Origin: Microbacterium sp. 18062 | GTDB lineage: Bacteria; Actinomycetota; Actinomycetes; Actinomycetales; Microbacteriaceae | Assembly: GCF_902706225.1 (NCBI RefSeq) | Contig: NZ_CACSKB010000025.1 | Span: 1 to 56,453, forward strand | Reading direction: 5' to 3' | DNA length: 56,453 bases | Part shown: positions 8,700-16,778 of the stretch, in pieces | Position numbering within the stretch: position 1 is the first letter of the stretch | Layout of the letters: the number at the start of each line of letters is the position of its first letter | Made by a program: the position numbers and the translations under genes | Notes under the pieces: model-generated | What the model was told of the DNA's origin: nothing | What the model saw: the letters and a program-made list of their open reading frames with translations, nothing else | Databases searched by the model: none

Positions 8700-8722
8700 G
8701 CCGTCGCCCGGGTGGCGACGGC
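8700..8722 (-). terminator. Hairpin after the small membrane protein gene
   Basis: GCCGTCGCC (8700-8708) and GGCGACGGC (8714-8722) pair perfectly over 9 bp around a 5-nt loop, between the 40-residue ORF and gnd. No U-tract. It probably ends or attenuates transcription of the small gene. Confidence 0.5.
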
Positions 8723-8759
8723 CGAGGACGATGGGCGGATGCGCAGCGCCGGGGGTCGG

Positions 8760-8882
8760 TCAGTCCTTGCGGTAGCCCGCGCGTCCGAGCGACCAGAACG
8801 CGCCGACCACGCCGACCGCCGAGAGCAGGGCCAGCAGGCCGATGAAGCCCAACACGAGATCGGAGGAGAGCTGGGCGTCCAC
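8760..8882 (-). CDS. Small single-pass membrane protein, 40 residues
   Basis: A 40-residue product with one hydrophobic helix (about residues 8-30, rich in L, V, G, A) and a basic C-terminal tail ending GRAGYRKD. The start is a GTG with AAAGGA at the right distance; a longer in-frame ORF runs on upstream but has no RBS and looks spurious. No recognised domain. A hairpin follows it at 8700-8722. Position and composition suggest a small membrane-anchored regulator or stabiliser, but no function can be assigned. Confidence 0.65.
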   Translation of the reverse strand: MDAQLSSDLVLGFIGLLALLSAVGVVGAFWSLGRAGYRKD

Positions 8883-8935
8883 GGGGGTCCTTTCGTCACA
8901 GACAAGAGCGTTTCTCATGCTACCGGCCGCGCTGA

Positions 8936-8941
8936 TAGACT
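8936..8941 (+). promoter_or_regulatory. -10 element for rplY
   Basis: TAGACT at 8936-8941 is a good actinobacterial -10. It would give a leader of about 150 nt before rplY. Confidence 0.4.
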
Positions 8942-9096
8942 CCGGATGAACTTCGGCGAGGGATACCGCGGCATCAGCGTGCGGCATCCGTAATCGACGG
9001 GGGTGTGCAGGTTCACGGTCTTCCTCACGCGCTCGCGTTCGAGTCGATATCCGCAAACCCCAGACCCGGGCCCGTGCGCCCACGAGGAGAATCACC

Positions 9097-9723
9097 ATGT
9101 CGGAAGACAACAAGGTCACCGCCGAGCAGCGGACGCAGTTCGGCAAGGGCTTCGCCCGCCGCCTGCGCGCCGCCGGCCAGATCCCCGCCGTCCTCTACGG
9201 TCACGGCACCGACCCCGTGCATCTCGCGCTGCCCGGCCACCAGGTCGCGCTCATCATCCGCCGTGCGAACGCGCTGCTCGAGCTGTCGATCGACGGCCGC
9301 AACGAGCTCGCGCTCGTCAAGGACGTGCAGAAGGACCCGGTGCGCCAGGTCATCGAGCACATCGACCTGCTCGTGGTGAAGAAGGGCGAGAAGATCCAGG
9401 TCGACGTGCCCGTGCTCGTGCTGGGCGAGCCCGTCGCCGGCACGATCGCGAACCTCGACGCCAACACGGTGTCGCTCGAGGTCGAGGCGACCCACATCCC
9501 GCAGAACGTCGAGGTCGACGTCGAGGGCCTCGAGGACGGTACGCACATCACCGCGGCCGACCTGAAGCTCCCGAAGGGCGCGTCGCTCGCCGTCGCCGCC
9601 GAGACGCTCATCGTCGCGATCTCCGTGCCCGCCTCGACCCTCGCCGCCGAGGACGAGATCGCCGAGGCAGACGCCGAAGTCGCTGCCGAGCAGTCCGAGG
9701 CCGCTGAGGGCGGCGCCGAGTAA
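9097..9723 (+). CDS. rplY: 50S ribosomal protein L25 (Ctc/TL5 family)
   Basis: Binds 5S rRNA in the large subunit. Length 208, the long general-stress-protein Ctc form with an N-terminal L25 beta-barrel (about 1-95, including [20 protein letters not shown]) and a C-terminal TL5 domain (about 100-185). The last 25 residues are acidic and alanine-rich, as usual in actinobacteria. AGGAG precedes the ATG. pth follows after a terminator hairpin, the same pair as in other actinobacteria. Confidence 0.96.
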   Translation: MSEDNKVTAEQRTQFGKGFARRLRAAGQIPAVLYGHGTDPVHLALPGHQVALIIRRANALLELSIDGRNELALVKDVQKDPVRQVIEHIDLLVVKKGEKIQVDVPVLVLGEPVAGTIANLDANTVSLEVEATHIPQNVEVDVEGLEDGTHITAADLKLPKGASLAVAAETLIVAISVPASTLAAEDEIAEADAEVAAEQSEAAEGGAE

Positions 9724-9740
9724 GAGGCCTGGTCGAGAAG

Positions 9741-9773
9741 GAGAAGGGGGTGCGGTTCCTGCGCCCCCTTCTC
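9741..9773 (+). terminator. Terminator between rplY and pth
   Basis: GAGAAGGGGG (9741-9750) and CCCCCTTCTC (9764-9773) form a perfect 10-bp stem, followed by GCATCTT. It would end the rplY transcript; some read-through into pth is likely because pth starts only 28 nt later. Confidence 0.65.
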
Positions 9774-9800
9774 GCATCTTCCGGCAGGGCAGGAGCGAGC

Positions 9801-10388
9801 ATGACGCAGACCTGGCTTATCGTGGGACTCGGCAATCCGGGTCCCCGGTATGCGGCGACCCGGCACAACGTCGGACAGCTCGTGGTCGACGAGCTCGCCG
9901 CCCGCCGACGCGAGTCCTTCCGCGCGCACAAGGCCAACGCCCGCGTCGTGGAGACGTGGCTGCGCCCGGGCGCCGACAAGCTCGTGCTGGCGAAGCCGAA
10001 CACGTTCATGAACGTCTCCGGCGGCCCGGTGGCGAACCTCGTGAGGTTCTACGGGGTCGATCCGGGACGCGTCGTGGTCGTGCACGACGAACTGGACATC
10101 CCGTTCGACACGCTGAAGCTGAAGACCGGCGGCGGGCACGGCGGGCACAACGGCGTGCGCGACGTCGCCAAGGCCCTCGGCACGCCGGACTTCCCCCGCG
10201 TCCGCGTCGGCATCGGCCGGCCGCCCGGACGTCAGGACCCGGCGGACTGGGTGCTCGACCCCTTCGGTGCGAGCGAGCGCGCCGCGCTCCCGATCCTGGT
10301 CGGCGACGCGGCGGATGCGGTAGAGCTGCTGGTCGGCGAGGGTCTGCCGGCCGCGCAGCAACGCTGGCACGCGCCGCCGGGCCGCTGA
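9801..10388 (+). CDS. pth: Peptidyl-tRNA hydrolase
   Basis: Releases tRNA from peptidyl-tRNAs dropped by ribosomes. Length 195. The catalytic set is present: N12 (GLGNPG), H22 (TRHNVG), N71 (FMNVSGG) and D96 (VVHDELDIP), equivalent to N10, H20, N68 and D93 in E. coli. The start is the ATG after AGGAG at 9801; an upstream in-frame ATG has no RBS and would add an unrelated N-terminus. Its TGA stop is the first base triplet of a mosaic repeat, as in three other genes here. Confidence 0.97.
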   Translation: MTQTWLIVGLGNPGPRYAATRHNVGQLVVDELAARRRESFRAHKANARVVETWLRPGADKLVLAKPNTFMNVSGGPVANLVRFYGVDPGRVVVVHDELDIPFDTLKLKTGGGHGGHNGVRDVAKALGTPDFPRVRVGIGRPPGRQDPADWVLDPFGASERAALPILVGDAADAVELLVGEGLPAAQQRWHAPPGR

Positions 10389-10490
10389 CCCGAGAGTCTC
10401 CGCGCCCCGGTTCTGTTGAACAGGCGCATTGCCTGGACTTTCCCCTCCCCACGGAGTGCCCCGTACGGGCTGAGAACCTGTCTGTCCCCG
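10385..10490 (+). repeat. Mosaic stop-codon repeat, copy A1
   Basis: Starts at the pth stop as CTGACCCGAGAGTCTCC. It carries the block around GTTCTGTTGAACAGG (about 10411) that recurs near-identically in copy A3 (about 17399), then a CCCC-rich block (ACGGAGTGCCCCG). It fills the space between pth and mfd. Confidence 0.8.
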
Positions 10491-10498
10491 GGCGCGCA

Positions 10499-10513
10499 TA
10501 GGATCGTACGGTG
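10499..10513 (+). promoter_or_regulatory. -10 element and leaderless start of mfd
   Basis: TAGGAT (10499-10504), 6 nt, GTG at 10511; no Shine-Dalgarno sequence. This gives mfd its own promoter downstream of repeat A1. Confidence 0.5.
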
Positions 10514-13500
10514 ACAGTTCCCGGGATCGTGCGCGCCCTGGGGCGCGCGGACACCTTCCGGGATGCGGTGGCGACCGCATCCGTCGACAGCGACTTCTCG
10601 GTGGTCGACGGCCTCGACGCCCCGCTGCTCGCCGCGTTGCTGGAACAGCGTCGCACCACGGGCAAGCCCGCGGCGCTGCTCGTGATCGCGCCGACCGGTC
10701 GGCGCGCCGAGGCGCTCGGGCCGGCACTCGAAGCCGTGCTGCCCGGCGCCGAGGTGCGTCACTTCCCGGCCTGGGAGACCCTGCCCCACGAACGCCTGAG
10801 CCCCAGCGCCGAGACCGTCGGACGGCGCATCGACGTGCTCCGCCGCATCGCGGACTGGAACGGTGAGGCGCCGCTGGTGATCACCGCCTCCGTCCGCAGC
10901 GCCATCCAGCCGCTCGCTCCGGACCTCGCCGACGCCGCGGCGGTGCGTCTGACCGTCGGCGCGCGGGGGCTGGATCTGGCAGAGGTCGTCGGCGGCCTCG
11001 TGGAACGGGCGTATCTGCGGGTCGACATGGTCTCGCGCCGCGGTGAGTTCGCGGTGCGCGGCGGCATCCTCGACGTCTTCCCGCCCACCGCCGACCACCC
11101 GTTCCGGGTCGAGTTCTTCGGCGACGAGGTCGATCAGATCCGGGCGTTCTCGGTCGCCGACCAGCGGTCGCTGCCCGGGGAGATCACCGAGGTCGAGTTC
11201 GTCGCGAGCCGCGAGCTGCTGCTGACCGAAGAGGTGCGCGAGCGCGCCCGGGGCCTCGGCGACGCGTTCCCGTCGTTGCGGGGGATGCTCGAGAAGATGG
11301 CCGAGGGCATCCCCGCCGAAGGCATGGAGTCGTTGACACCCGCGCTCGTCGACGACCTCGTGACGCTCGTCGACTACCTGCCGCGGGCCACCGCTGTCGC
11401 GCTCGTCGACCCCGAGCGCGCGGTCGCCCGTGCGATCACGCTCGCCGACACCAACCGCGAGTTCCTCGACGCCGCATGGAGCGCGGCGGTCGCGGGCGCG
11501 GAGACCCCGGTCGACCTCGGCGCGGGGGACTTCGTGGGGCTTCCCCGTCTGCAGGAGGTGACGCAGGAGCGCGGCGGTGTCTGGTGGACGCTCTCCGGGT
11601 TCGACTCCGGGGCGGCGGACGCCGAGGCGGAGGGACTCGTCGAGCGCGGCGGCGTGGTGCGCATCGACGCCGCATCCGTCCCCTCGTTCTCCGGCAGCGT
11701 CGACGGTGCCGTCGACCACGTCGCGCGACTGCTCGGCGACGGCTGGGCGGTCGTGGTCACCGCGTCGGGCGCCGGTCTGGCCGATCGGGCGCGGGACGTG
11801 CTCGCCGAGCGCGGGCTCGCCGCTCGCCGGGTCGACGCGGTGCTCGCGGCACCCGAGCGCGGCGTCGCGACCATCGTCGCCTGCGCCCTGGAGCGCGGGT
11901 TCGAGGTGCCGGGCGCCAAGCTCGCGGTGCTGACCGAGTCCGAGTTCTACGGCCGCACGATCGCCGGAGACAACCGCGCGGTCAAGAAGCTCGCCTCGCG
12001 GCGCAAGAACGTCGTCGATCCGCTGCAGCTGAAGCCCGGCGACCACGTCGTGCACTCCACGCACGGCATCGGCCGGTTCGTCGAGCTCGTGCAGCGCGAG
12101 GTCTCGTCCGGCGGCCGCAACGCGGTCAAGAGCAGACGCGAGTACCTCGTGCTCGAGTACGCGCCCTCCAAACGCGGCCACCCCGGCGACAAGCTGTTCG
12201 TGCCCACCGACCAGCTCGACCTGCTGTCGCGCTATGTCGGCGGCGAGGCGCCGCCCCTCTCGAAGATGGGCGGCAGCGACTGGGCCGCCGCGAAGGGCAG
12301 GGCGCGCAAGGCCGTCCGCGACATCGCGGTCGAGCTCGTCAAGCTGTACTCCGCGCGGATGGCGGCCAAGGGCCACGCGTTCGGTCCGGACACCCCCTGG
12401 CAGCGCGAGCTCGAGGAGGCGTTCCCCTTCGCCGAGACGCCCGATCAGCTGCAGACGATCGACGAGATCAAGGCCGATATGGAGAAGCCGATCCCGATGG
12501 ACCGCCTGCTCTCCGGCGACGTCGGCTTCGGCAAGACCGAGGTCGCGGTGCGGGCCGCGTTCAAGGCGATCCAGGACGGCAAGCAGGTCGCGATGCTCGT
12601 GCCGACGACCCTGCTGGTCAAGCAGCACACCGACACCTTCACCGAACGGTTCGCCGGGTTCCCTGTCAAGGTCCGTGCGCTCTCGCGCTTCCAGACCGAC
12701 AAGTACGCGCGCGAGATCGTCGCGGGGCTCGCAGACGGCACGATCGACATGGTGATCGGAACGCACCGCATCCTCACCGAGAAGGTGGTCTTCAAGGACC
12801 TCGGGCTGCTCATCATCGACGAGGAGCAACGGTTCGGCGTCGAGCACAAGGACGCCCTGAAGAAGCTCAAGACGAACGTCGACATCCTCGCGATGAGCGC
12901 GACCCCGATCCCGCGCACGCTCGAGATGGCGGTCACCGGGATCCGGGAGATGTCGACGCTCGCGACCCCGCCCGAGGACCGGCATCCGATCCTCTCGTAC
13001 GTGGGCCCGCGCAACGACAAGCAGATCGCCGCGGCGATCCGGCGGGAGCTCCTGCGCGAGGGACAGGTCTTCTACGTGCACAACCGGGTGCAGTCCATCC
13101 AGCGGGTGGCGGCGCAGCTCGCCGAGCTCGTGCCCGAGGCGCGCATCGCGGTCGCCCACGGGCAGATGGGGGAGCACCAGCTCGAGCACGTGGTCGACGA
13201 CTTCTGGGAGCGCCGGGCTGACGTGCTCGTGTGCACGACCATCATCGAGACCGGTCTCGACATCTCCAACGCCAACACGATCGTGATCGATCGCGCCGAC
13301 AAGTACGGGCTCAGCCAGCTGCACCAGCTGCGGGGCCGGGTCGGGCGCGGCCGGGAGCGGGCGTACGCCTACTTCCTGTACGACGAGCAGAAGCCGCTCA
13401 GTGAGACCGCCGCGGACCGTCTCGAGACGATCGCGGTGAACAACGATCTGGGCTCCGGCATGCAGGTGGCGCTCAAGGACCTCGAGCTGCGCGGAGCGGG

Positions 13501-14116
13501 GAACCTGCTCGGTGGCGAGCAGGCGGGTCACATCGCGGGCGTCGGATTCGACCTGTACCTGCGGATGGTGGGCGAGGCGGTCGCGGCCTTCCGCGGCGAG
13601 GATGTCAAGGGCATCACCGAGCTGCGGCTCGAGCTGCCGGTCCAGGCGCGCATCCCCGAGTCGTACATCGACAGCGAGCGGCTGCGCCTCGAGGCCTACC
13701 AGAAGCTCTCTGCGGCCGCATCCGCCACGGCCAAGGACGATGCGCTCGACCTGGTCGTCGACGAGCTCACCGACCGGTACGGGGCGCTGCCCGACGAGGC
13801 CGAAGGCCTGGTCGCGGTGGCGCGCCTGCGGCGGCGCGCGGCGCGGTCGGGCCTCGCCGACGTCGTGGCGATGGGGCCGAACCTGCGCGTCGCTCCGGCG
13901 AGCCTGCCCGACTCGATGCGGGTGCGGCTGCAGCGGCTCTACCCGAAGGCGAAGCTCGTCGCGTCGGGCGAGGCCGTGGTCGTGCCGCTGCCGACGGCGG
14001 ATGGCGCGCCGCTCGCCGACGCGGACCTGATCGCCTGGACCGCGCAGCTGCTCGACCAGATCTTCCCGGTGCCCGCGCCCGAGGGCGAGGCCGCCGCGGA
14101 GCGCGCGGCGGGCTGA
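10511..14116 (+). CDS. mfd: Transcription-repair coupling factor
   Basis: DNA translocase that displaces RNA polymerase stalled at lesions and recruits UvrA. Length 1201, normal for the family. In order: UvrB-homology N-terminus (about 1-350), RNA-polymerase interaction domain with KPGDHVVHSTHGIGRF (about 508), RecG-like helicase domains with Walker A GDVGFGKTE (about 670) and DEEQ box IIDEEQRFG (about 770), the motif VI region QLRGRVGRG, the TRG motif region, and the C-terminal autoinhibitory domain. The GTG start fits a leaderless transcript. Ends in TGA shared with repeat copy A2. Confidence 0.98.
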   Translation: MTVPGIVRALGRADTFRDAVATASVDSDFSVVDGLDAPLLAALLEQRRTTGKPAALLVIAPTGRRAEALGPALEAVLPGAEVRHFPAWETLPHERLSPSAETVGRRIDVLRRIADWNGEAPLVITASVRSAIQPLAPDLADAAAVRLTVGARGLDLAEVVGGLVERAYLRVDMVSRRGEFAVRGGILDVFPPTADHPFRVEFFGDEVDQIRAFSVADQRSLPGEITEVEFVASRELLLTEEVRERARGLGDAFPSLRGMLEKMAEGIPAEGMESLTPALVDDLVTLVDYLPRATAVALVDPERAVARAITLADTNREFLDAAWSAAVAGAETPVDLGAGDFVGLPRLQEVTQERGGVWWTLSGFDSGAADAEAEGLVERGGVVRIDAASVPSFSGSVDGAVDHVARLLGDGWAVVVTASGAGLADRARDVLAERGLAARRVDAVLAAPERGVATIVACALERGFEVPGAKLAVLTESEFYGRTIAGDNRAVKKLASRRKNVVDPLQLKPGDHVVHSTHGIGRFVELVQREVSSGGRNAVKSRREYLVLEYAPSKRGHPGDKLFVPTDQLDLLSRYVGGEAPPLSKMGGSDWAAAKGRARKAVRDIAVELVKLYSARMAAKGHAFGPDTPWQRELEEAFPFAETPDQLQTIDEIKADMEKPIPMDRLLSGDVGFGKTEVAVRAAFKAIQDGKQVAMLVPTTLLVKQHTDTFTERFAGFPVKVRALSRFQTDKYAREIVAGLADGTIDMVIGTHRILTEKVVFKDLGLLIIDEEQRFGVEHKDALKKLKTNVDILAMSATPIPRTLEMAVTGIREMSTLATPPEDRHPILSYVGPRNDKQIAAAIRRELLREGQVFYVHNRVQSIQRVAAQLAELVPEARIAVAHGQMGEHQLEHVVDDFWERRADVLVCTTIIETGLDISNANTIVIDRADKYGLSQLHQLRGRVGRGRERAYAYFLYDEQKPLSETAADRLETIAVNNDLGSGMQVALKDLELRGAGNLLGGEQAGHIAGVGFDLYLRMVGEAVAAFRGEDVKGITELRLELPVQARIPESYIDSERLRLEAYQKLSAAASATAKDDALDLVVDELTDRYGALPDEAEGLVAVARLRRRAARSGLADVVAMGPNLRVAPASLPDSMRVRLQRLYPKAKLVASGEAVVVPLPTADGAPLADADLIAWTAQLLDQIFPVPAPEGEAAAERAAG

Positions 14117-14394
14117 CCCGAAAGTCCTCACGCTTCGTCTCGCTGCGCTCGCTCAGCGATCGGGCTTTCCCCACCCCACCGAGTGCCCCGCAGGGGCGCG
14201 GAGAAGCTGACGCGAACGTCTCCCCAGAAAGGGGGAGATCTCGCATCCTTCGTTGGTCGTCAGCGACCGTGGCCGCTGACCCGAAGTCCTCTCCCTCTCG
14301 GTCCCTGAGCGAGGAGCGGAGCTCCGAGACGAAGGGGCGCGGTACTCGTTCCGCGCGGGCGTTTCGTCTCGCTGTGCTCGTTCCGCATCCGCCT
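14113..14394. repeat. Mosaic stop-codon repeat, copy A2, with REP-like units
   Basis: Begins at the mfd stop (CTGACCCGAAAGTCC). Contains a REP-like unit (TTCGTCTCGCTGCGCTCGC, about 14137), the CCCCAC..GCCCCGCAGGGGCG block, a hairpin TCTCCCC/GGGGAGA (14219-14225/14232-14238), the core TCAGCGACCGTGGCCGCTGA (14260-14279) running into another CTGACCCGAA, a reverse-oriented REP-like unit (CTGAGCGAGGAGCGGAG, about 14306) and a third (TTTCGTCTCGCTG, about 14367). No gene is visible in this stretch; the last unit cuts into a CoA-transferase remnant. Confidence 0.8.
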
Positions 14395-14840
14395 CGATCA
14401 TCCTGGCATGGGCGATCCCGGTGCTCATCTGCACGAGGCTGTCGAATCCGCGGCGCTCGGCGAGCGGTCCGGTCCAGCCGTCGGCGTCGGGGGAGACGTC
14501 GATGAGCCCGGGACGGATCCGCGACGCTCGTGCGTTGCGAACCCGCGGTGCTCGAGCGCACCCGGACGGTGGCCGTGGGCCACGACGTTGGCGGAGGCGA
14601 GGACGCGGTGAACGTGTCGGTCGCGGTCGGAGCCGTCGCGGCGGTCGAGGCGTGGTGCGCTTGCCCGCTCGGATCCGGCGAACTGCGCTGCGGCGAGCTC
14701 GGCGGCGACGGATGCGGTGGCGAGCTCGGCGACGGGGAACACCGAGGGCATGCTGCCGTGTCCTCGAAAGCGAGGTCGTTCACGCCGATGCCCGGCAGGA
14801 CGGCGAGCGTCTCTGCGAGCGGGCTCCGCTCCGTCGACAT
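14395..14840 (-). pseudogene. Wrecked CaiB/BaiF-type (family III) CoA-transferase
   Basis: Fragments matching family III CoA-transferases occur in order but in different frames. The N-terminus STERSPLAETLAVLPG (from 14840) passes by frameshift to LPSVFPVAELATASVAA-like sequence (near 14750). After an internal deletion comes NVVAHGHRPGALEHRGF (near 14580). After another frameshift near 14525 comes RPGLIDVSPDADGWTGP then RRGFDSLVQMSTGIA. Homology stops near MIEADAER at about 14395, where a REP-like unit begins. At least two frameshifts, an internal deletion and loss of the C-terminal half make it non-functional. No other copy is seen here. The family assignment rests on remembered motifs (GWTGP, GFDSLVQ, PSVFPVTDL), so it is good but unproven. 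Confidence 0.75.
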
Positions 14841-14927
14841 CGCGGGCCACCTCCGGTCCCGCGCTCGTGCAGGGTGGCCGTGATCGTCAAGGCCGAGCTG
14901 GGCGGCGCGACCGGACGGGGCGGTGCT

Positions 14928-15287
14928 TCAGAGCAGGTGGCCGAACACGAGGACGGCGATCGCGAGCGCGAGGAAGCCCAGACAGTTCAGCCAGAACTCG
15001 GCGCCGAGGAAGCGCGCCCGGAGGTGCGCGGCCGCGGCGGCGGCGAAGTAGCACACGACGCCCGCTGCGGCCGCGAGACCGACGCCCGGAACGACGAGAC
15101 CGACGAGCAGGCCGGCCACGGCGACGGATTTGACGACGATGAGGATCCACCACCAATCGCGGGGGAATCCCACCCCGTCGAGACAGTCCCTGATGAAGCG
15201 CGGCGGCCGGAGGGAGAGCATGACATCGACGAGCAGCGCGGTGGCGAGTATGGATGAGAGCCACCACGGATCGGGCAGGAGAGACAT
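14928..15287 (-). CDS. DoxX-like four-helix membrane protein
   Basis: Membrane protein of 119 residues with four predicted helices (about 8-26, 44-65, 68-88, 97-117) and the DoxX-like signature of a PPRFIRD loop and DWWWILIVVKSVAVAGL. Proteins of this kind are often small-molecule responsive but rarely characterised. Its ATG lies one base after the TGA of the upstream TetR gene, so the two form a tight operon and the regulator probably controls it. Confidence 0.8.
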   Translation of the reverse strand: MSLLPDPWWLSSILATALLVDVMLSLRPPRFIRDCLDGVGFPRDWWWILIVVKSVAVAGLLVGLVVPGVGLAAAAGVVCYFAAAAAAHLRARFLGAEFWLNCLGFLALAIAVLVFGHLL

Positions 15288-15288
15288 C

Positions 15289-15885
15289 TCAGCGCTCCGG
15301 CTGCGCGAGGATCACGCGCACGGTCTGCTCGAGCTCTCGTAGCGGGTCACCGGGGTCGAGCGCGCCGCTTCCCGCCCAGACGAACAGCTCACCGAGGTAG
15401 GCGCGGTGGATGACGCGCGACACCGACCGAGCCCGCTCGGGCGAGTACCCTTGGCGTTCGAGCCGCGCAGCCATGCGTTCGATGAGCCGGACGGCCAGCT
15501 GCTCGAACACGCGCGAATCGTGAACGCCGCTGAAGAGGACGGCGCCATACTCCCGGGCGACGTCCGGATTGTCCGCGAAGAGGTCGACGAAGGGCCTGAG
15601 GACCGCCAGCACACGGGCGACGGGGTCCCCGTCCGGGTCATCCCTGCCTGCATCGTCGGACTCATCCGTGCTCGCCAGCCCTCGATCCATCGTCGCGACC
15701 AGCAGGCCACGTTTGTCGGCGACGCTCATCACGGTTCCGACGCTGACGGATGCGGCCTCCGCGATCTCACGGACGGTCGTCGCCGCATATCCCTGCTCGC
15801 GGAAGAGGCGTTCAGCCGTGTCGAGCACCTTCTGACGAGTTCGTGTCCGTGCGGCCGATCGTGAATGAACGTGTTCAGTGAACAT
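15289..15885 (-). CDS. TetR-family transcriptional regulator, autoregulated
   Basis: Repressor of 198 residues when started at the ATG at 15885. The HTH is at about residues 14-58 (VLDTAERLFREQGY, TVREIAEAASVSVGTV). The C-terminal part is a helical ligand domain. An in-frame ORF extends 19 codons upstream, but a promoter with -10 TACACT ends 7 nt before this ATG, so the shorter product is preferred. Two 12-bp palindromes (15866-15877, 15879-15890) cover the start codon and first codons, which indicates autorepression with the operator inside the coding start. It is followed directly by the DoxX-like gene. Confidence 0.88.
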   Translation of the reverse strand: MFTEHVHSRSAARTRTRQKVLDTAERLFREQGYAATTVREIAEAASVSVGTVMSVADKRGLLVATMDRGLASTDESDDAGRDDPDGDPVARVLAVLRPFVDLFADNPDVAREYGAVLFSGVHDSRVFEQLAVRLIERMAARLERQGYSPERARSVSRVIHRAYLGELFVWAGSGALDPGDPLRELEQTVRVILAQPER

Positions 15886-15890
15886 GTTCA
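15866..15890. promoter_or_regulatory. Double palindromic operator over the tetR start codon
   Basis: TGAACATGTTCA (15879-15890) is a perfect 12-bp palindrome and TGAACGTGTTCA (15866-15877) nearly so; they are one base apart. TGAAC/GTTCA half-sites are typical of TetR-family operators. The start codon is in the centre of the perfect one. Confidence 0.75.
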
Positions 15891-15921
15891 GTAGTGTAGC
15901 CGCGTCCGTGTTCCCCGTCGA
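15883..15921 (-). promoter_or_regulatory. Leaderless promoter of tetR/doxX-like operon
   Basis: On the minus strand: -35 TCGACG (15916-15921), 17-nt spacer, -10 TACACT (15893-15898), 7 nt, ATG (15883-15885). The best full promoter among the leaderless candidates in the window. Confidence 0.65.
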
Positions 15922-15986
15922 CGCCGGGATCTCGAACCGCACGAAGATTCGAGTCGATGTCGGAGGTCATTCGTAGACCTGTTCCC

Positions 15987-16694
15987 ATGAACGAACTCCT
16001 CGATGCGGCGTAGGCGGCGCTCGCCGCGGTGCGCTCGCATCCGCTGGGCGCCGGCCGGACGCCCTGGCTCCGGGCGTGCTCGTTGCGGTGAACGAAGCAT
16101 TCGGCGCCCTCCGCCGCGTGGTCGACGCCGCGTGCCTCCCGGTGGCGTCAGAGATCGCGCGGCAGTCGCGCGCCGACCTCGGCCGCGACTCGCTCGCCCG
16201 GAAGCACGGCTTCCGCACACCCGCGAGCATGATCTCCGCCTCGTCGGCGACGAGGCGCCGGCGAGGCATCCGCACGTGGCTGCGGCCGTCGCGGACTCGT
16301 CGATCGGCACGCTCGCCGCATCCGCCATCGTGACGAGGCTCGACCGAGTGGCCCTCCGCGCCGACCCGCGTCTGATCGACGAGGCAGAGACCATGCTCGC
16401 GGCGGCTGCTCCCGGTCTCGGCGTCGACCAGCTGCAGAAACTGATCCTTCGCGCCGAGGCGCACCTCGACCCCGACGGGGTGGAGCCGCGAGAGCGAGCT
16501 GCGTGCCGACAGGACCTCTCCAACGGGTCCTGCTGTGCACCTCGTGTCACCATCGCGTCCACGACGACGGATGGGGGATCCGCATCGACGGGCCGGGCAC
16601 CGATGCGCGTGTGTGGTGCGTCTCGCCCGGATGGCTCGACCCGGCGCGTGCTCCGCGGCTCGGCGGACGGGCCCGCTTCGACCTGGCCGCCTGA
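15987..16694 (+). pseudogene. Decayed DUF222/HNH endonuclease (13E12-type)
   Basis: Reads from MNELLDAA into a stop (TAG) at codon 9, then shifts frame into LLVAVNEAFGALRRVVDAA and RADLGRDSLARKHGF. It shifts again into VAAAVADSSIGTLAASA and LIDEAETMLAAAAPGLG. It ends with CTSCHHRVHDDGW and ARAPRLGGRARFDLAA, the characteristic C-terminus of the actinobacterial DUF222-HNH family. The central HNH portion is shortened. These families are multicopy and mobile-like in actinobacteria. One early stop and at least two frameshifts rule out function. Confidence 0.8.
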
Positions 16695-16763
16695 GGTTTC
16701 TGTTCGACCCGCGCCCCGCGGATCGGAGTAGCGGGCATCCTGGCCCTCTCCGCGCGCCGGGCG

Positions 16764-16778
16764 TAGCGTGGCGCTATG
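16764..16778 (+). promoter_or_regulatory. -10 element and leaderless start
   Basis: TAGCGT (16764-16769), 6 nt, ATG at 16776, with no RBS. Confidence 0.5.

Noticed and set aside
8946..8993. A 15-codon leader ORF (ATG at 8946) in the rplY leader
   Set aside because: Only 4 nt from the -10 hexamer and no RBS; no attenuation-like codon run.
10232..14131. A 1299-codon open frame antisense to mfd, and similar long antisense frames over other genes
   Set aside because: Composition is Arg/Gly/Asp-rich with no domain, no RBS and no hydrophobic pattern; it is the expected shadow of a GC-rich gene on the other strand.
14425..14850. A single intact gene on the minus strand in the decay zone
   Set aside because: The open frame has family III CoA-transferase similarity only in pieces that also continue in the other two frames, so it is a pseudogene, not a gene.
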